Position numbers and translations under genes: made by a program
Source: Desulfarculaceae bacterium
GTDB lineage: Bacteria > Desulfobacterota > Desulfarculia > Desulfarculales > Desulfarculaceae
Assembly: GCA_020444545.1 (NCBI GenBank)
Contig: JAHLKT010000002.1
Location: 402,870 to 466,869, forward strand
Reading direction: 5' to 3'
Length of the DNA stretch: 64,000 nucleotides
Shown: in pieces, positions 52,589 through 61,663 of the stretch
Layout: the number at the start of each line of letters is the position of its first letter
Position numbering within the stretch: position 1 is the first letter of the stretch
Notes under the pieces: model-generated
The model's database searches: none
What the model saw: only the letters and a program-made list of their open reading frames with translations
What the model was told of the DNA's origin: nothing

Positions 52589-53119
52589 GTGGTGCTCTCC
52601 CGGTTGGTGCTCAGTTTGCTGGCCGGCCCGGAGGCTCCCCGCGCCCTGGCCCTCAAGCGCCTGGCCTCCGAGCTGGGGCGGGTGGTATTCTACTCGGAAC
52701 CGCTGGCCTTTCCCGGCGCCGACTTCTACGCCCCGGAGATGGGCCCCGGCCTCACCCGCCGGGTGGCTGCCTTCGCCGGCCTGCGCTCCTCCGGTGAGCT
52801 GGCCGGGATCAAACGGCGCTGCATGGAGCTGGAGGCCGAGCTGGCCGTGGAGGGGCGGCGGCGGGTGAACCTGGACCCCGGGCTCTTGGGAAAGGACGCC
52901 CTGGTCCTGGCCACCCACAAACCCGGCGGCCACCGCCTGGAGCTGGCCCCGGGGATTCACGGCGAAGTGACGCTTTTTTTCCGGCAGGGCGCCTACGAGC
53001 CCTTGCCCTGGACCTATCTGGATTACGCCGCCGGGCCGCTCAACGAGCTGCTGGGCTCGATGCGCCCCCGCCTGCTGGAAAGCCTAAGGCGGGCCGGGCG
53101 CCAAGGAGAGATGGTTTGA
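52589..53119 (+). CDS. DUF4416 family protein
   Basis: The protein has 176 residues. The stretches FYAPEMGPGLTRRV, GIKRRCMELE, RRVNLDPGLLGKDALVLATHK, IHGEVTLFFRQG and WTYLDYA reproduce the DUF4416 family pattern, found mainly in deltaproteobacteria and other anaerobes. Function is unknown. GTG is the start; the last bases overlap the yicC start, the usual neighbour, suggesting a link to RNA metabolism. Confidence 0.85.
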   Translation: MVLSRLVLSLLAGPEAPRALALKRLASELGRVVFYSEPLAFPGADFYAPEMGPGLTRRVAAFAGLRSSGELAGIKRRCMELEAELAVEGRRRVNLDPGLLGKDALVLATHKPGGHRLELAPGIHGEVTLFFRQGAYEPLPWTYLDYAAGPLNELLGSMRPRLLESLRRAGRQGEMV

Positions 53120-53994
53120 TCAAGTCCATGACCGGCTACGGCCGCGGCCAAAGCGATCTGGGAGAGGGTAGTTGGGCCGTCGAGATCAAGACGGTGAACT
53201 CGCGCTACCTGGACTTCCATTTGCGCCTGGCCCCGGGGCTCATGTCCCTGGAGGAGCGCATCAAGAAGTTTGTGGGCGCGCGCCTCACCCGGGGGCGGGT
53301 GAACCTTAGCGTCGGCTCCACCGGCGCGGTGGGCGCGCCTCCCCGCCTGGCCCTGAACAAGCCCCTGGTGCGCGAGTATCAGCGGGTGCTGGCCGAGCTG
53401 CAAGCCGAGCTGGGCATCACTCAGGAGCCGGGGCTCATGCCCTTCCTCTACAACCGCGAGCTGATCGTGACCCAGGAGGAGGGGCCCAACCCCGACGCCC
53501 TGTGGTCCCAGATCGAGCCCGCCCTGAACGCGGCCCTGGACGAGCTGGAGCAGATGCGCGCCGCCGAGGGCCACGCCCTGGCCGAGGACCTGCGGGCCCG
53601 TTTGGAGGTTGTGGGCTCGCTCTACCAGCAGGCGGCCTCGCGCTCGCCCCAGGTGGTGGCCGCCTATCAGGAGCGCCTCAAGGACCGCATCGCCACGCTC
53701 ACCGCGGACACCGAGCCCGACCCTCAGCGCCTGGCCCTGGAAGTGGCCATCATCTCCGACAAGGCGGACATCACCGAGGAGGCGGTGCGCGCGGCCAGCC
53801 ACATCGAGCAGTTCCGCGCCTTTTTGGACAACGGCGAGCCGGTGGGGCGCAAGCTGGACTTCCTGCTCCAGGAGATGAACCGCGAGGCCAACACCATGGG
53901 CTCCAAGACCCCGGACGCGGCGGCGGGCCAGGTGATCGTGGAGCTCAAGGCCGAGCTGGAGCGCATCCGCGAGCAGGTGCAGAACATAGAGTAG
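53116..53994 (+). CDS. yicC: YicC/YloC family endoribonuclease
   Basis: The protein has 292 residues. It begins IKSMTGYGRGQ, then VEIKTVNSRYLDFHLRLAP and LEERIKKFVGARLTRGRVNLSV. The C-terminal DUF1732 part has GRKLDFLLQEMNREANTMGSK. E. coli YicC is an RNase that cleaves some small RNAs. TTG at 53116 is taken as the start, overlapping the DUF4416 stop by 4 bases. The order yicC-remA-gmk matches that in Firmicutes. Confidence 0.94.
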   Translation: MIKSMTGYGRGQSDLGEGSWAVEIKTVNSRYLDFHLRLAPGLMSLEERIKKFVGARLTRGRVNLSVGSTGAVGAPPRLALNKPLVREYQRVLAELQAELGITQEPGLMPFLYNRELIVTQEEGPNPDALWSQIEPALNAALDELEQMRAAEGHALAEDLRARLEVVGSLYQQAASRSPQVVAAYQERLKDRIATLTADTEPDPQRLALEVAIISDKADITEEAVRAASHIEQFRAFLDNGEPVGRKLDFLLQEMNREANTMGSKTPDAAAGQVIVELKAELERIREQVQNIE

Positions 53995-54003
53995 GGGAGG
54001 ACC

Positions 54004-54291
54004 GTGGCTGGCAAGCTGATGAGCCTGGGTTTCGGCAACCACGTGGCCGCCCGTAGGGTGGTGGCCATCCTCAACCCGGCCAGCGCGCCCATGAAGCGCC
54101 TCAGGGAGGAGGCCCGCCAGGCGGGCCGCCTGGTGGACGCCACCCAGGGCCGCCGCACCCGCTCCATCATCGTGACCGACTCGGGGCACGTCTTGCTCTC
54201 GGCCATCCAGCCAGACACCATGGCCCAGCGCTACGAATCCACCAGCTTTGAAGAGACCCCCATCGACCTGGGCGACAAGGAACCGGCATGA
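54004..54291 (+). CDS. DUF370/RemA-like protein
   Basis: The protein has 95 residues. [29 protein letters not shown] and [26 protein letters not shown] are the DUF370 (RemA/YlzA) signature. In Bacillus RemA is a DNA-binding activator of biofilm matrix and osmoprotection genes; in Gram-negatives its role is unclear. GTG at 54004 has GGGGAGGACC upstream. It overlaps gmk by 4 bases. Confidence 0.92.
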   Translation: MAGKLMSLGFGNHVAARRVVAILNPASAPMKRLREEARQAGRLVDATQGRRTRSIIVTDSGHVLLSAIQPDTMAQRYESTSFEETPIDLGDKEPA

Positions 54292-54896
54292 GCGACCAAG
54301 GCCAGATCATCGTACTTTCCGGCCCCCCGGGCGCTGGTAAGAGCACCATCGCCGAGCGGGTGCGGGCCGAGATGCCCGAGCTGGCCTACTCGGTCAGCCT
54401 GACCACCCGAAAGCCCCGCCCCGGCGAGGTGGACGGCAAGGACTACTTTTTCGTGGACCGCGCCGAGTTTCAGCGCCGCATCGCGGCCGGGGAGATGGCC
54501 GAGTACGAGGAGATCTTCGGCAACCTCTACGGCACCAGCGAAAAGGTGATCCGCGCGGCCCTGGAAAAGGGGCAAGACCTGTTTCTGGACACCGACGTGA
54601 ACGGGGCCGAGCAGCTCAAGAAGCGCTTTCCCCGGGGCGTGTTCATCTTCCTGCTGCCCCCCAGCCCCAAGATTCTGGAGCAGCGCCTGCGCGGGCGGGG
54701 CACCGAGGAAGAGGACAACCTGCGCCAACGCCTGGAGCGGGTGCGCTACGAGGTGGGCAAGGCGCCCAACTACACTCACCTGGTGGTGAACGACGATCTG
54801 GACAAGGCGGTGGCCGAGGTCAAGGCCATCATCACCGCCGCCCGCCGCCGCACCGAGCGCCACCAAAAACTCATCGAAGAATTTCTAGCGATCTGA
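54288..54896 (+). CDS. gmk: Guanylate kinase
   Basis: The protein has 202 residues. P-loop GPPGAGKST (12-20), [22 protein letters not shown] and GNLYGTS are guanylate kinase motifs. It phosphorylates GMP to GDP. The rpoZ gene that commonly follows gmk is absent; a SPOUT methyltransferase gene follows after 2 bases. Confidence 0.97.
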   Translation: MSDQGQIIVLSGPPGAGKSTIAERVRAEMPELAYSVSLTTRKPRPGEVDGKDYFFVDRAEFQRRIAAGEMAEYEEIFGNLYGTSEKVIRAALEKGQDLFLDTDVNGAEQLKKRFPRGVFIFLLPPSPKILEQRLRGRGTEEEDNLRQRLERVRYEVGKAPNYTHLVVNDDLDKAVAEVKAIITAARRRTERHQKLIEEFLAI

Positions 54897-54898
54897 GC

Positions 54899-55648
54899 AT
54901 GGGCGCTCCCGAACAAAACGCCATCGTGGGCCGCCACGCGGTGGCTGCCGCCCTGAGCGAGCGGCCCGGCGCGGCCACGGAGCTCATCCTGGCCGCCGGG
55001 GACAACTCCGCCGCCCTGAACAAGCTGGCCCAGGCGGCCAAGACCGCGGGCATCAAGGTGCGGCGCGCCCCGCGCTCCCGCCTGGAGGAACTGGCCCAGG
55101 GAGCGGCCCACCAGGGTGCGGCCCTGGTCCTGGCCGCCCACGCCTACGCCGAGCTGGACTACATCATCTCCGCCGCCCAGGACGCGGGCGACATGGCCTT
55201 GGTGGTGATCGCGGACCACATCCAGGACCCGCACAACCTGGGGGCCATCCTGCGCTCGGCCGCCGGGGCCGGGGCCCAGGGCGTGGTCATCCCCAAGGAC
55301 CGGGCCTGTCCGCTTACCCCGGCGGCGGCCAAGGCAGCGGCGGGAGCGGCCTCCTTTTTGCCTGTGGCCCGGGTGACCAACCTGACCAGCGCGGCCCAGG
55401 AGCTCAAGGACGCGGGGCTCTGGCTCATGGCTGCGGCCACGCGCGGCGCGCCCCCGCCCTGGGAGCACGACCTTCGGCGTCCCCTGGCCCTGGTGGTGGG
55501 CGGGGAGCACAAGGGCGTAGGCTCGCGGCTGCTCAAGGAATGCGACATGCAGGCCAGCCTGCCCCTGGACCCCACGGTGGAAAGCCTCAACGCCTCGGTG
55601 GCCGCCGGAATCCTGCTGTTCGAGATCGTGCGCCAGCGCAGCGCCTAG
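54899..55648 (+). CDS. rlmB: TrmH/SpoU family 2'-O-ribose methyltransferase (RlmB-like)
   Basis: The protein has 249 residues. An N-terminal L30e-like substrate-binding domain (about 5-80) precedes the SPOUT fold with DHIQDPHNLGAILRSAAGAGAQGVV, VVGGEHKGV and LNASVAAGILLFEIVRQR, motifs 1-3 with the knot. It probably methylates 23S rRNA (Gm2251 by analogy to RlmB). Substrate is not provable from sequence alone. Confidence 0.92.
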   Translation: MGAPEQNAIVGRHAVAAALSERPGAATELILAAGDNSAALNKLAQAAKTAGIKVRRAPRSRLEELAQGAAHQGAALVLAAHAYAELDYIISAAQDAGDMALVVIADHIQDPHNLGAILRSAAGAGAQGVVIPKDRACPLTPAAAKAAAGAASFLPVARVTNLTSAAQELKDAGLWLMAAATRGAPPPWEHDLRRPLALVVGGEHKGVGSRLLKECDMQASLPLDPTVESLNASVAAGILLFEIVRQRSA

Positions 55649-55685
55649 GCCCCACTCACAACCCGTTTCGGAGCAGGCCCCGCCG

Positions 55686-56645
55686 GTGAACCCGCTGCGC
55701 GCCATATTCGCCGCACTGGCCTGGATCGGCCGCCAGGGCACCAGATCCATCACCGCCCTGGTCATCGTGGGCATCGCGGTGCCGCCCCTGGGCGCGCTGT
55801 TCAAGCCCTTTCTCAGCGCGGCGGTCTTCGTGCTGCTCTGCACCGCTTTCCTGCGCCTGGACCCCAACCGGCTGCGCGGCTATCTGGGCAAACCCCGCCT
55901 GGTGATTCTGGCCACGGTCTGGACCATGCTGGTCATGCCCCTGGGCTTCGGTCTGGCCTGCTGGGCATTCGGCCTGGACCAGCGCTTGCCCGCCCTGTAC
56001 CTGGGCCTGATGATGCAGGCGGTGGCCTCGCCCATGATGGCCTCGCCCGCCCTGGCCGCGCTCATGGGCCTGGACGCCACCCTGGTGCTCATCACCCTGG
56101 TGGCCAGCAGCGCGCTCATCCCCATCACCGCGCCCCTGTTCGCCCACTTTTTCATGGACGCCAGCCTGGCCCTGGACCCCCTGGCTCTGGGCCTGAAGCT
56201 GGCCCTGATCCTGGCAGGCTCGGCCTTGGTGGGCACCCTGCTGCGCCGCCTGGCCGGCCCGGTGGCCATCGCCCGCCACGGCGAGAAGATCGACGGCTTC
56301 AACGTGCTGGCCCTGTTCGTGTTCGTGGCCGCCATCATGCAGAACGTGGCCGGCTCTTTCGTGGACAAGCCCCTGCTCTCCAGCGGCCTGACCGTGCTGG
56401 CATTCGGGGCGTTCTTTTTGCTGCTGGCCTCCACGGCGGCGGCGTTCCTCTGGGCCGGGCGCGACCGGGCCCTGGCCCTGGGGCTCATGTCCGCCCAGCG
56501 CAACCTGGGCCTCATGCTGGCCGCCACCGGCGGAGCCCTGCCCGAGTTGACCTGGCTCTACTTCGCCCTGGCCCAGTTCCCCATCTACCTCACGCCTCAG
56601 ATGCTCCTGCCCCTGGCCCGCAAGCTGACTCGGAAGGAGAGTTAG
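55686..56645 (+). CDS. Bile acid:sodium symporter (BASS/ArsB-like) family transporter
   Basis: The protein has 319 residues with about nine to ten membrane spans. MMQAVASPMMASPALAALMGLD and GLMSAQRNLGLMLAATGG resemble the two crossover-helix regions of BASS-family carriers, which import organic anions with sodium. The substrate is unknown. GTG at 55686 with CCCCGCCG upstream is a weak start. Last gene of the plus-strand run; no clear terminator follows. Confidence 0.82.
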   Translation: MNPLRAIFAALAWIGRQGTRSITALVIVGIAVPPLGALFKPFLSAAVFVLLCTAFLRLDPNRLRGYLGKPRLVILATVWTMLVMPLGFGLACWAFGLDQRLPALYLGLMMQAVASPMMASPALAALMGLDATLVLITLVASSALIPITAPLFAHFFMDASLALDPLALGLKLALILAGSALVGTLLRRLAGPVAIARHGEKIDGFNVLALFVFVAAIMQNVAGSFVDKPLLSSGLTVLAFGAFFLLLASTAAAFLWAGRDRALALGLMSAQRNLGLMLAATGGALPELTWLYFALAQFPIYLTPQMLLPLARKLTRKES

Positions 56646-56782
56646 AACCTTTCCCTGATCTGCCATAGAGAGAAAAAGAAAAGAGCAGTTTTGAAAGAGG
56701 GAAGGGAACAGGGAAAGCTTTTCCCCGCTCCATGACTGCGCTGCTTGCGGTGAGAGCCCACCAACAAGCAACGCCCTGTTGG

Positions 56783-56825
56783 CCCCGATAGCTATGCTAC
56801 CGGGGCGGCGAAGCCGCAAGAGATC
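56783..56825 (+). repeat. Double-hairpin extragenic repeat, copy B
   Basis: CCCCGATAGC-TAT-GCTACCGGGG (one mismatch), then CGGC-GAA-GCCG, then the tail CAAGAGATC. Same layout as copy A at 13568. Confidence 0.75.
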
Positions 56826-56874
56826 TTCGGCGGGTACTGACGTGCGGCATAGGCAGAGCGTTCTGATGGCAGGG

Positions 56875-56928
56875 TTTCTTGTCGCCTCGCTTTCGCTCGA
56901 CGACCCCGACGGGCAAGCTGTCGGGGGC
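56875..56928 (-). repeat. Double-hairpin extragenic repeat, copy C (inverted)
   Basis: On the minus strand CCCCGACAGC...GTCGGGG is followed by an imperfect CGTCGAGC-GAAA-GCGAGGCGAC hairpin and the tail CAAGAAACC. Confidence 0.65.
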
Positions 56929-57097
56929 AACAGAAATAAGGAGGAAATTTGGAATGAAAGTAGCCGCAAGAAATCTTGGCGACAATTCCTTCTGTCATAG
57001 CGAGGAGCGGATTCTTGGCCGCAGACTCGGAAAGGCTGCCTCGCCTAGACGGTTCGGGGAGGGAAGAAGAGGCAGGTAAGGGAAAGGCCTTGGTTGG

Positions 57098-57139
57098 CCC
57101 AGACAGCTCGCTGTCTGGGTCGCGGAGCGACAAGAGGTC
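57098..57139 (+). repeat. Double-hairpin extragenic repeat, copy D
   Basis: Perfect CCCAGACAG-CTCG-CTGTCTGGG, then TCGC-GGA-GCGA, then the tail CAAGAGGTC. Stem bases differ from copy A but pair, so structure is conserved by compensating changes. Confidence 0.72.
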
Positions 57140-57190
57140 CGGCCGGCTGCCGCGATTCTCTTCGGCGGTGTCGGTGGGACGATCCCGTTT

Positions 57191-57242
57191 CTTGCAGGCA
57201 GAGATTGCCGCGTCGCCGCTGAAAAGCGGCTCCTCGCAATGA
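57191..57242 (-). repeat. REP-like repeat (GTCATTGCGAGGAG type)
   Basis: On the minus strand GTCATTGCGAGGAGCCGC, a CCGCTTTTCAGCGG hairpin, CGACGCGGCAATCTCTGCC. The opening and the GGCAATCTC end match a repeat type I recall from many bacterial intergenic regions. A diverged partner begins at about 56993 on the plus strand (GTCATAGCGAGGAG). Confidence 0.6.
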
Positions 57243-57267
57243 CAACCCCTCTTTTTTCTTAGTGGAG

Positions 57268-57288
57268 GGGCGGGGTTTATCCCCGCCC
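57268..57288. terminator. GC hairpin between convergent transcription units
   Basis: Perfect GGGCGGGG-TTTAT-CCCCGCCC stem between the BASS gene (plus) and yggS (minus). Neither side has a U-run immediately after the stem, so a terminator role is uncertain and a repeat element is the alternative. Confidence 0.4.
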
Positions 57289-57321
57289 GATTCGGCAACG
57301 AAACATGAGAAGGGTCGAGGC

Positions 57322-58011
57322 CTAGCTGTAATCGCGCTCGCCGAAGATGGCCGTGCCCACGCGCACCAGGGTGGCCCCCTCGGCGATGGCCGCCTCGTAG
57401 TCGCCGCTCATGCCCATGGAAAGATGGGCCATGGCGCCGGGCGGCAGGTCCGGGGCCAGGGTGGCAGCCAGGCGGCGCAGCTCGGCGAAAAAGGGCCGGG
57501 CCGCCTCGGGGTCGTTGAAAAACGGCGGCATGGTCATCAGGCCCATGAGCTCCAGGTTGGGCAGCTCGGCCACGGCCTGGGCCAGGGCAAAGGCCTCGCC
57601 GGGCTCGCAGCCCGATTTCTGGGCCTCGCCGCCCACATTGACCTGCAAGAGCACCCCCAGCTTGCGGCCCTGCTCGCCGGCGTGGCGGTCCAGGGCCTTG
57701 GCCAGCTTGATGCGGTCCACGCTCTGGATCACGTCGAAAAGCTCGGCCGCGATCTTGGCCTTGTTGCTCTGCAAGTGCCCGATGAAATGCCAGGACGCCC
57801 CCAGGCCCACGGCGGGAATCTTGTCCTGCGCCTCTTGCACATAGTTTTCGCCGAAGATGAGCTGACCCGCGGCCAGGGCTTGGTTCACCGCCTCGGCCGG
57901 GTGGGTCTTGGACACCGCGATGAGGCGCACCTGCTCGGGCTTGCGGCCCGAAGCCTTGGCCGCCTGGGCTATGCGGGAGGTAACGCGGGCCAGGTTGGCG
58001 GCGATGCTCAT
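57322..58011 (-). CDS. yggS: YggS/PROSC family PLP-binding protein
   Basis: The protein has 229 residues. AVSKTHPAEAVNQALAAGQLIFGENYVQEAQDK carries the PLP lysine (in AVSKT), with WHFIGHLQSNKAK and LSMGMSGDYEAAIAEGATLVRVGTAIFG following. It is a fold III PLP protein that buffers pyridoxal phosphate and has no known catalytic step. Its ATG overlaps the maf stop (ATGA). It is the third gene of tatD-maf-yggS. Confidence 0.96.
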   Translation of the reverse strand: MSIAANLARVTSRIAQAAKASGRKPEQVRLIAVSKTHPAEAVNQALAAGQLIFGENYVQEAQDKIPAVGLGASWHFIGHLQSNKAKIAAELFDVIQSVDRIKLAKALDRHAGEQGRKLGVLLQVNVGGEAQKSGCEPGEAFALAQAVAELPNLELMGLMTMPPFFNDPEAARPFFAELRRLAATLAPDLPPGAMAHLSMGMSGDYEAAIAEGATLVRVGTAIFGERDYS

Positions 58012-58607
58012 GCCTTTTCTCCTTGCGGCTCGATGATGCCCTGGGCCAAGAGCAGCTCCACCACCGAGGCCAAGGGCAGGCCCACCACGTTGGTGTAGGA
58101 GCCGCTCACTTCCTTGACCAAGGCCGCGCCCAGGCCCTGCACCGCGTAGGCCCCGGCCTTGCCCCTGGGTTCGCCGCTGGCGATATAGGCCGCGATCTCG
58201 CCGGGGCTCAGCTCGCGGAAGCGCACCTTGGTGCGGCCAAGACCGCTGTGCTCCGAGCCGTTATAGCGCAAGCAAAAACCGGTGAGCACCTGGTGCTCGG
58301 CCCCGGAGAGGCGCTCCAGCATGTCACGGGCCTCGGCGTCGTCCTCGGGCTTGCCCATGATGCGCGCGCCCAGCACCACCAGGGTGTCGGCGGCCAGCAC
58401 CGCCTCGTGGGGCTCGGCCTGCACGGCCCGGGCCTTGGCCAGGGCCAGGCGGGATGCGGCCTGCTCGGCGTTCTCGCCGGGCAGGAGCGCCTCGTCGATC
58501 TCGGCCGGGGCCAGGCGGTAGGCCAGGCCCACCCGCGCGAGCATCTCCTGCCGCCGGGGCGAGGCCGAGGCCAACACCAGGGCGCGCCCCGGACTGAGGC
58601 GATACAA
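58008..58607 (-). CDS. maf: Maf family nucleotide pyrophosphatase
   Basis: The protein has 199 residues from a TTG at 58607, with GGAGGA seven bases upstream. No ATG fits the family start LVLASASPRRQEML. It also has AADTLVVLGARIMGKPEDDAEARDML and GKAGAYAVQGLGA. Maf proteins hydrolyse dTTP/UTP or modified pyrimidine nucleotides (YhdE type). It begins 2 bases after tatD ends and overlaps yggS. Confidence 0.93.
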   Translation of the reverse strand: MYRLSPGRALVLASASPRRQEMLARVGLAYRLAPAEIDEALLPGENAEQAASRLALAKARAVQAEPHEAVLAADTLVVLGARIMGKPEDDAEARDMLERLSGAEHQVLTGFCLRYNGSEHSGLGRTKVRFRELSPGEIAAYIASGEPRGKAGAYAVQGLGAALVKEVSGSYTNVVGLPLASVVELLLAQGIIEPQGEKA

Positions 58608-58609
58608 GC

Positions 58610-59383
<774 letters not shown>

Positions 59384-59487
59384 GTTGACGTTTCCTTGCG
59401 CCGGGGCTCCGCATGGTCGCGGCGGAGCGAATACCATCGGCTGCTGGCGGAAGAATCCCCCCGGCCCGCCAGGGCAGCCTTTGCGAA

Positions 59488-59516
59488 ATTATACCGGATG
59501 AATGGCCCTTCGTTCA
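59488..59516 (-). promoter_or_regulatory. Putative promoter for tatD-maf-yggS
   Basis: On the minus strand a perfect TATAAT (59493-59488) lies 17 bases after a weak TGAACG (59516-59511). It leaves a leader of about 98 bases. Confidence 0.45.
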
Positions 59517-59555
59517 TATTTGACACACTTGAACCCTAGGCTACCATGACGCCGG

Positions 59556-60341
59556 TCATTTGAACTCCCCCGGCGCGAACACGCTGTGCCCGCTGAAAAC
59601 CTTGAGCAGGCGGGCCGTGTTCAGCAATTCCGGATCTGCCGCGTCCATGAGCGCCACCTCCAGCCCGGCCCCGGCCGCGGCGGCCAGATAGGGCGCGGCC
59701 GCGAAGCCCGCCCTGGCCCCGGCCGTGGCCGTGACCAGATTGCTCAGGGCGATGAGCCGGTAGGGCGGCGGATCGAACACCTGGGGCAGGGCGCGCAAAG
59801 TGGCCAGCACCGCCGCCGCGTGGGCCTCGCCGCCTTGCAGGGCCAGGGGCATGACCATGGGGTCCAGGATCAGGCGGGGGCCCTCGATGCCCCGGCGCCG
59901 CGCCTCTTCCACGATCAGGGCGGCCAGGGCCAGGCGCTCCTCCACCTCCAGGGGCACCGTGGCGGTCATGGTGGCCGCGATCACCGATAGATGATGGTGC
60001 GCCGCGATGTCCAGGACCGGGCCCAAGCGGGCGGGCTCGGCCGTGGCCATGTTGAGCACCGGCGGCCGCGAGCAGAAGCCCACCGCTGTTTCCAAGGAGG
60101 CGGGGTCGGCCGCGTCTATGATCAGCTTGGCCGGGCTGGCCGCCTCGGCGGTGGCCACCAGCCACTGCCAGGTCTCGGCACGGCGGGCGGCGGGCACAAA
60201 GCCGGGGTTCAGGTCGATCCAGGCGGCGCCTTTTTCATGAAGCCCGGCGCACAGGTTGCGCACGAACTCGGCGTCGCGCTCCTCCAGGGCCCGGCGCACC
60301 GAGGGCCGCGAAGCGGTGAGGTTGTCGGCAGCCACGATCAT
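59556..60341 (-). CDS. Pterin-binding (DHPS/MeTr) family protein, methyltetrahydrofolate methyltransferase-like
   Basis: The protein has 261 residues and forms a TIM-barrel of the DHPS/MeTr type. Alignment by eye to AcsE of Moorella places the folate residues: D43 (WIDLNPG), D76 (IIDAADP), N97 (VLNMATAE), D160 (LILDPMVMP) and N201 (ALSNLV). All five are polar matches, so methyl-tetrahydrofolate binding is likely. AcsE passes the methyl to a corrinoid protein in the Wood-Ljungdahl pathway; no corrinoid protein or acs gene is adjacent here. The ATG lies 6 bases from a weak -10, so the mRNA may be leaderless. Confidence 0.8.
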   Translation of the reverse strand: MIVAADNLTASRPSVRRALEERDAEFVRNLCAGLHEKGAAWIDLNPGFVPAARRAETWQWLVATAEAASPAKLIIDAADPASLETAVGFCSRPPVLNMATAEPARLGPVLDIAAHHHLSVIAATMTATVPLEVEERLALAALIVEEARRRGIEGPRLILDPMVMPLALQGGEAHAAAVLATLRALPQVFDPPPYRLIALSNLVTATAGARAGFAAAPYLAAAAGAGLEVALMDAADPELLNTARLLKVFSGHSVFAPGEFK

Positions 60342-60347
60342 CGCCGC

Positions 60348-60376
60348 AGATTACAGGGCTTCGCTCCGGCTGGCAA
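60348..60376 (-). promoter_or_regulatory. Weak promoter candidate for the MeTr-like gene
   Basis: On the minus strand TTGCCA (60376-60371), 17 bases and TAATCT (60353-60348), only 6 bases before the ATG. The -10 is poor; it is listed because the layout repeats that of the amidase operon. Confidence 0.3.
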
Positions 60377-60400
60377 GAAAATGCCGCCTTTTCCGAGCGC

Positions 60401-60429
60401 TTGACAGGGCAGGGCCGGGGCGGTTGAAT
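60401..60429 (+). promoter_or_regulatory. Promoter for the dGTPase-like gene
   Basis: Perfect TTGACA (60401-60406), 17 bases, TTGAAT (60424-60429). The TTG start codon is 44 bases downstream. Confidence 0.55.
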
Positions 60430-60472
60430 GGAAGCGTATCGACTTTCCCCCTGATCAGCGGAGCGACTAGGC

Positions 60473-61663
60473 TTGAGTGAAGAGCTGCTGCGCGGCCTGC
60501 GCCGTCGCCTGGAACAGCGCGAGGAGGACACCCTCTTTGCCGGGGCCTGCCTGAGCACCCAGGCCATGCGGCGGCGCGAAGACCCCCTGGCCGAGCGGGG
60601 CCACCGCCTGGCTTTCGCGGTGGACGCGGACCGGGTGCTGCACTCGCTGGCCTACACCCGCTACATCGACAAGACCCAGGTCTTCTCCCTGGTGGACAAC
60701 GAGCACATCTCCCACCGGGTGCTGCACGTGCAGCTGGTGAGCAAGATCGGGCGGGGCCTGGCCCGGATGCTGGGGCTCAACGAGGATTTGGTGGAGGCCA
60801 TCGCCCTGGCTCACGACCTGGGCCACCCGCCTTTTGGCCACGACGGAGAGGTCTACCTGAGCCGCCTGTGCGTGGCCCATGGTTTGGGACCCTTCCGCCA
60901 CAACCTCCAGTCGGTGCATTTCTTGGAGCGCCTGGAAAAAGGGGGCAGGGGGCTCAACCTGAGCCTCCAGGTGCTGGACGGGGTGCTGGCCCATGACGGC
61001 GAGAGCCACACCGTGGGCCTGGCCCCCCAACGAGGCAAGAGTTTCGCGGAGTTGGACCGCGAGATGGCCGAGATGGCCGTGGGCGAGCGCCGCTCCACCA
61101 CGCCCATGACCCTGGAGGGCTGCCTCATGCGCCTGGCCGACAGCATCGCCTATGTGGGCCGCGACCTGGAGGACGCCATCGCCCTGGGGCTGGTGGAGCG
61201 CCGGGAGTTGCCAGCGGAGGTGCGCGAGGTGCTGGGCGAGTCCAACGGAACCATCGTCTACCGCCTGGTGGAAGACCTGACGGTTCACTCCCTCGAACAG
61301 GAGCGCATCGCCTTCAGCCCCCCGGTGGGGTCGGCTCTGGGGGCCCTCAAGGCGTTCAACCTGGAGCGCATCTACACCAATCCGGTCATAAAGACCGAGC
61401 ACCCCAAGATCGCGGCCGCCTTTGAGCTGATGTTCGAGCGCTTTTTGGCCGACCTGGAGGCCGGGCGGGAACAAAGCCCTCTGTTCGGCGATTTTCTGGC
61501 CAACCTGGACTCGGATTACCTCGACCAAACCCCACCGGCCGGTGTGGTGCGAGACTTCCTGGCCGGTATGACCGACGATCTATTTTTGAAACGCCACCAG
61601 GAAATGGTGGCTCCCCGCCGCCTGCCGCCACGCCTAAATACAGCCCATGCAAAACAAAACTGA
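60473..61663 (+). CDS. dGTP triphosphohydrolase-like HD-domain protein
   Basis: The protein has 396 residues from a TTG start with GCGGAGCG upstream. The dGTPase/HD pattern is clear: DADRVLHSLAYTRYIDKTQVF, HRVLHVQLVSKIGRGLA (His81), HDLGHPPFGHDGE (His114, Asp115), FRHNLQSVHFLERL and LADSIAYVGRDLEDA. It would hydrolyse dNTPs to nucleosides and triphosphate, or regulate dNTP pools. A 14-bp palindrome overlaps its stop codon. Confidence 0.9.
   Translation: MSEELLRGLRRRLEQREEDTLFAGACLSTQAMRRREDPLAERGHRLAFAVDADRVLHSLAYTRYIDKTQVFSLVDNEHISHRVLHVQLVSKIGRGLARMLGLNEDLVEAIALAHDLGHPPFGHDGEVYLSRLCVAHGLGPFRHNLQSVHFLERLEKGGRGLNLSLQVLDGVLAHDGESHTVGLAPQRGKSFAELDREMAEMAVGERRSTTPMTLEGCLMRLADSIAYVGRDLEDAIALGLVERRELPAEVREVLGESNGTIVYRLVEDLTVHSLEQERIAFSPPVGSALGALKAFNLERIYTNPVIKTEHPKIAAAFELMFERFLADLEAGREQSPLFGDFLANLDSDYLDQTPPAGVVRDFLAGMTDDLFLKRHQEMVAPRRLPPRLNTAHAKQN

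Larger units (their letters stand above)
56646..57321. other. 676-bp intergenic region crowded with palindromic repeats
   Basis: No gene is supported. It contains the GA-rich TTTTGAAA motif (56668-56708), three double-hairpin elements (56783-56825, 56875-56928 inverted, 57098-57139), a lone tail copy CCGCAAGAAATC (56964-56975), two facing copies of a GTCATTGCGAGGAG-like repeat (56993-57040 and 57191-57242 inverted) and a GGGCGGGG/CCCCGCCC hairpin (57268-57288). Short open frames here are translations of repeats. Confidence 0.7.

Noticed and set aside
56779-57298. CRISPR array in the 56.7-57.3 kb repeat cluster
   Set aside because: The repeats are palindromic, vary in sequence and orientation, and are unevenly spaced; no cas genes are near.
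56646-57321. Insertion sequence or prophage remnant
   Set aside because: No transposase or integrase fragment was found in any frame; the inverted repeats are short hairpins, not terminal repeats of one element.
57262-58098. 278-codon plus-strand frame opposite yggS and maf
   Set aside because: It starts in a repeat hairpin and runs antisense to yggS; no family features.
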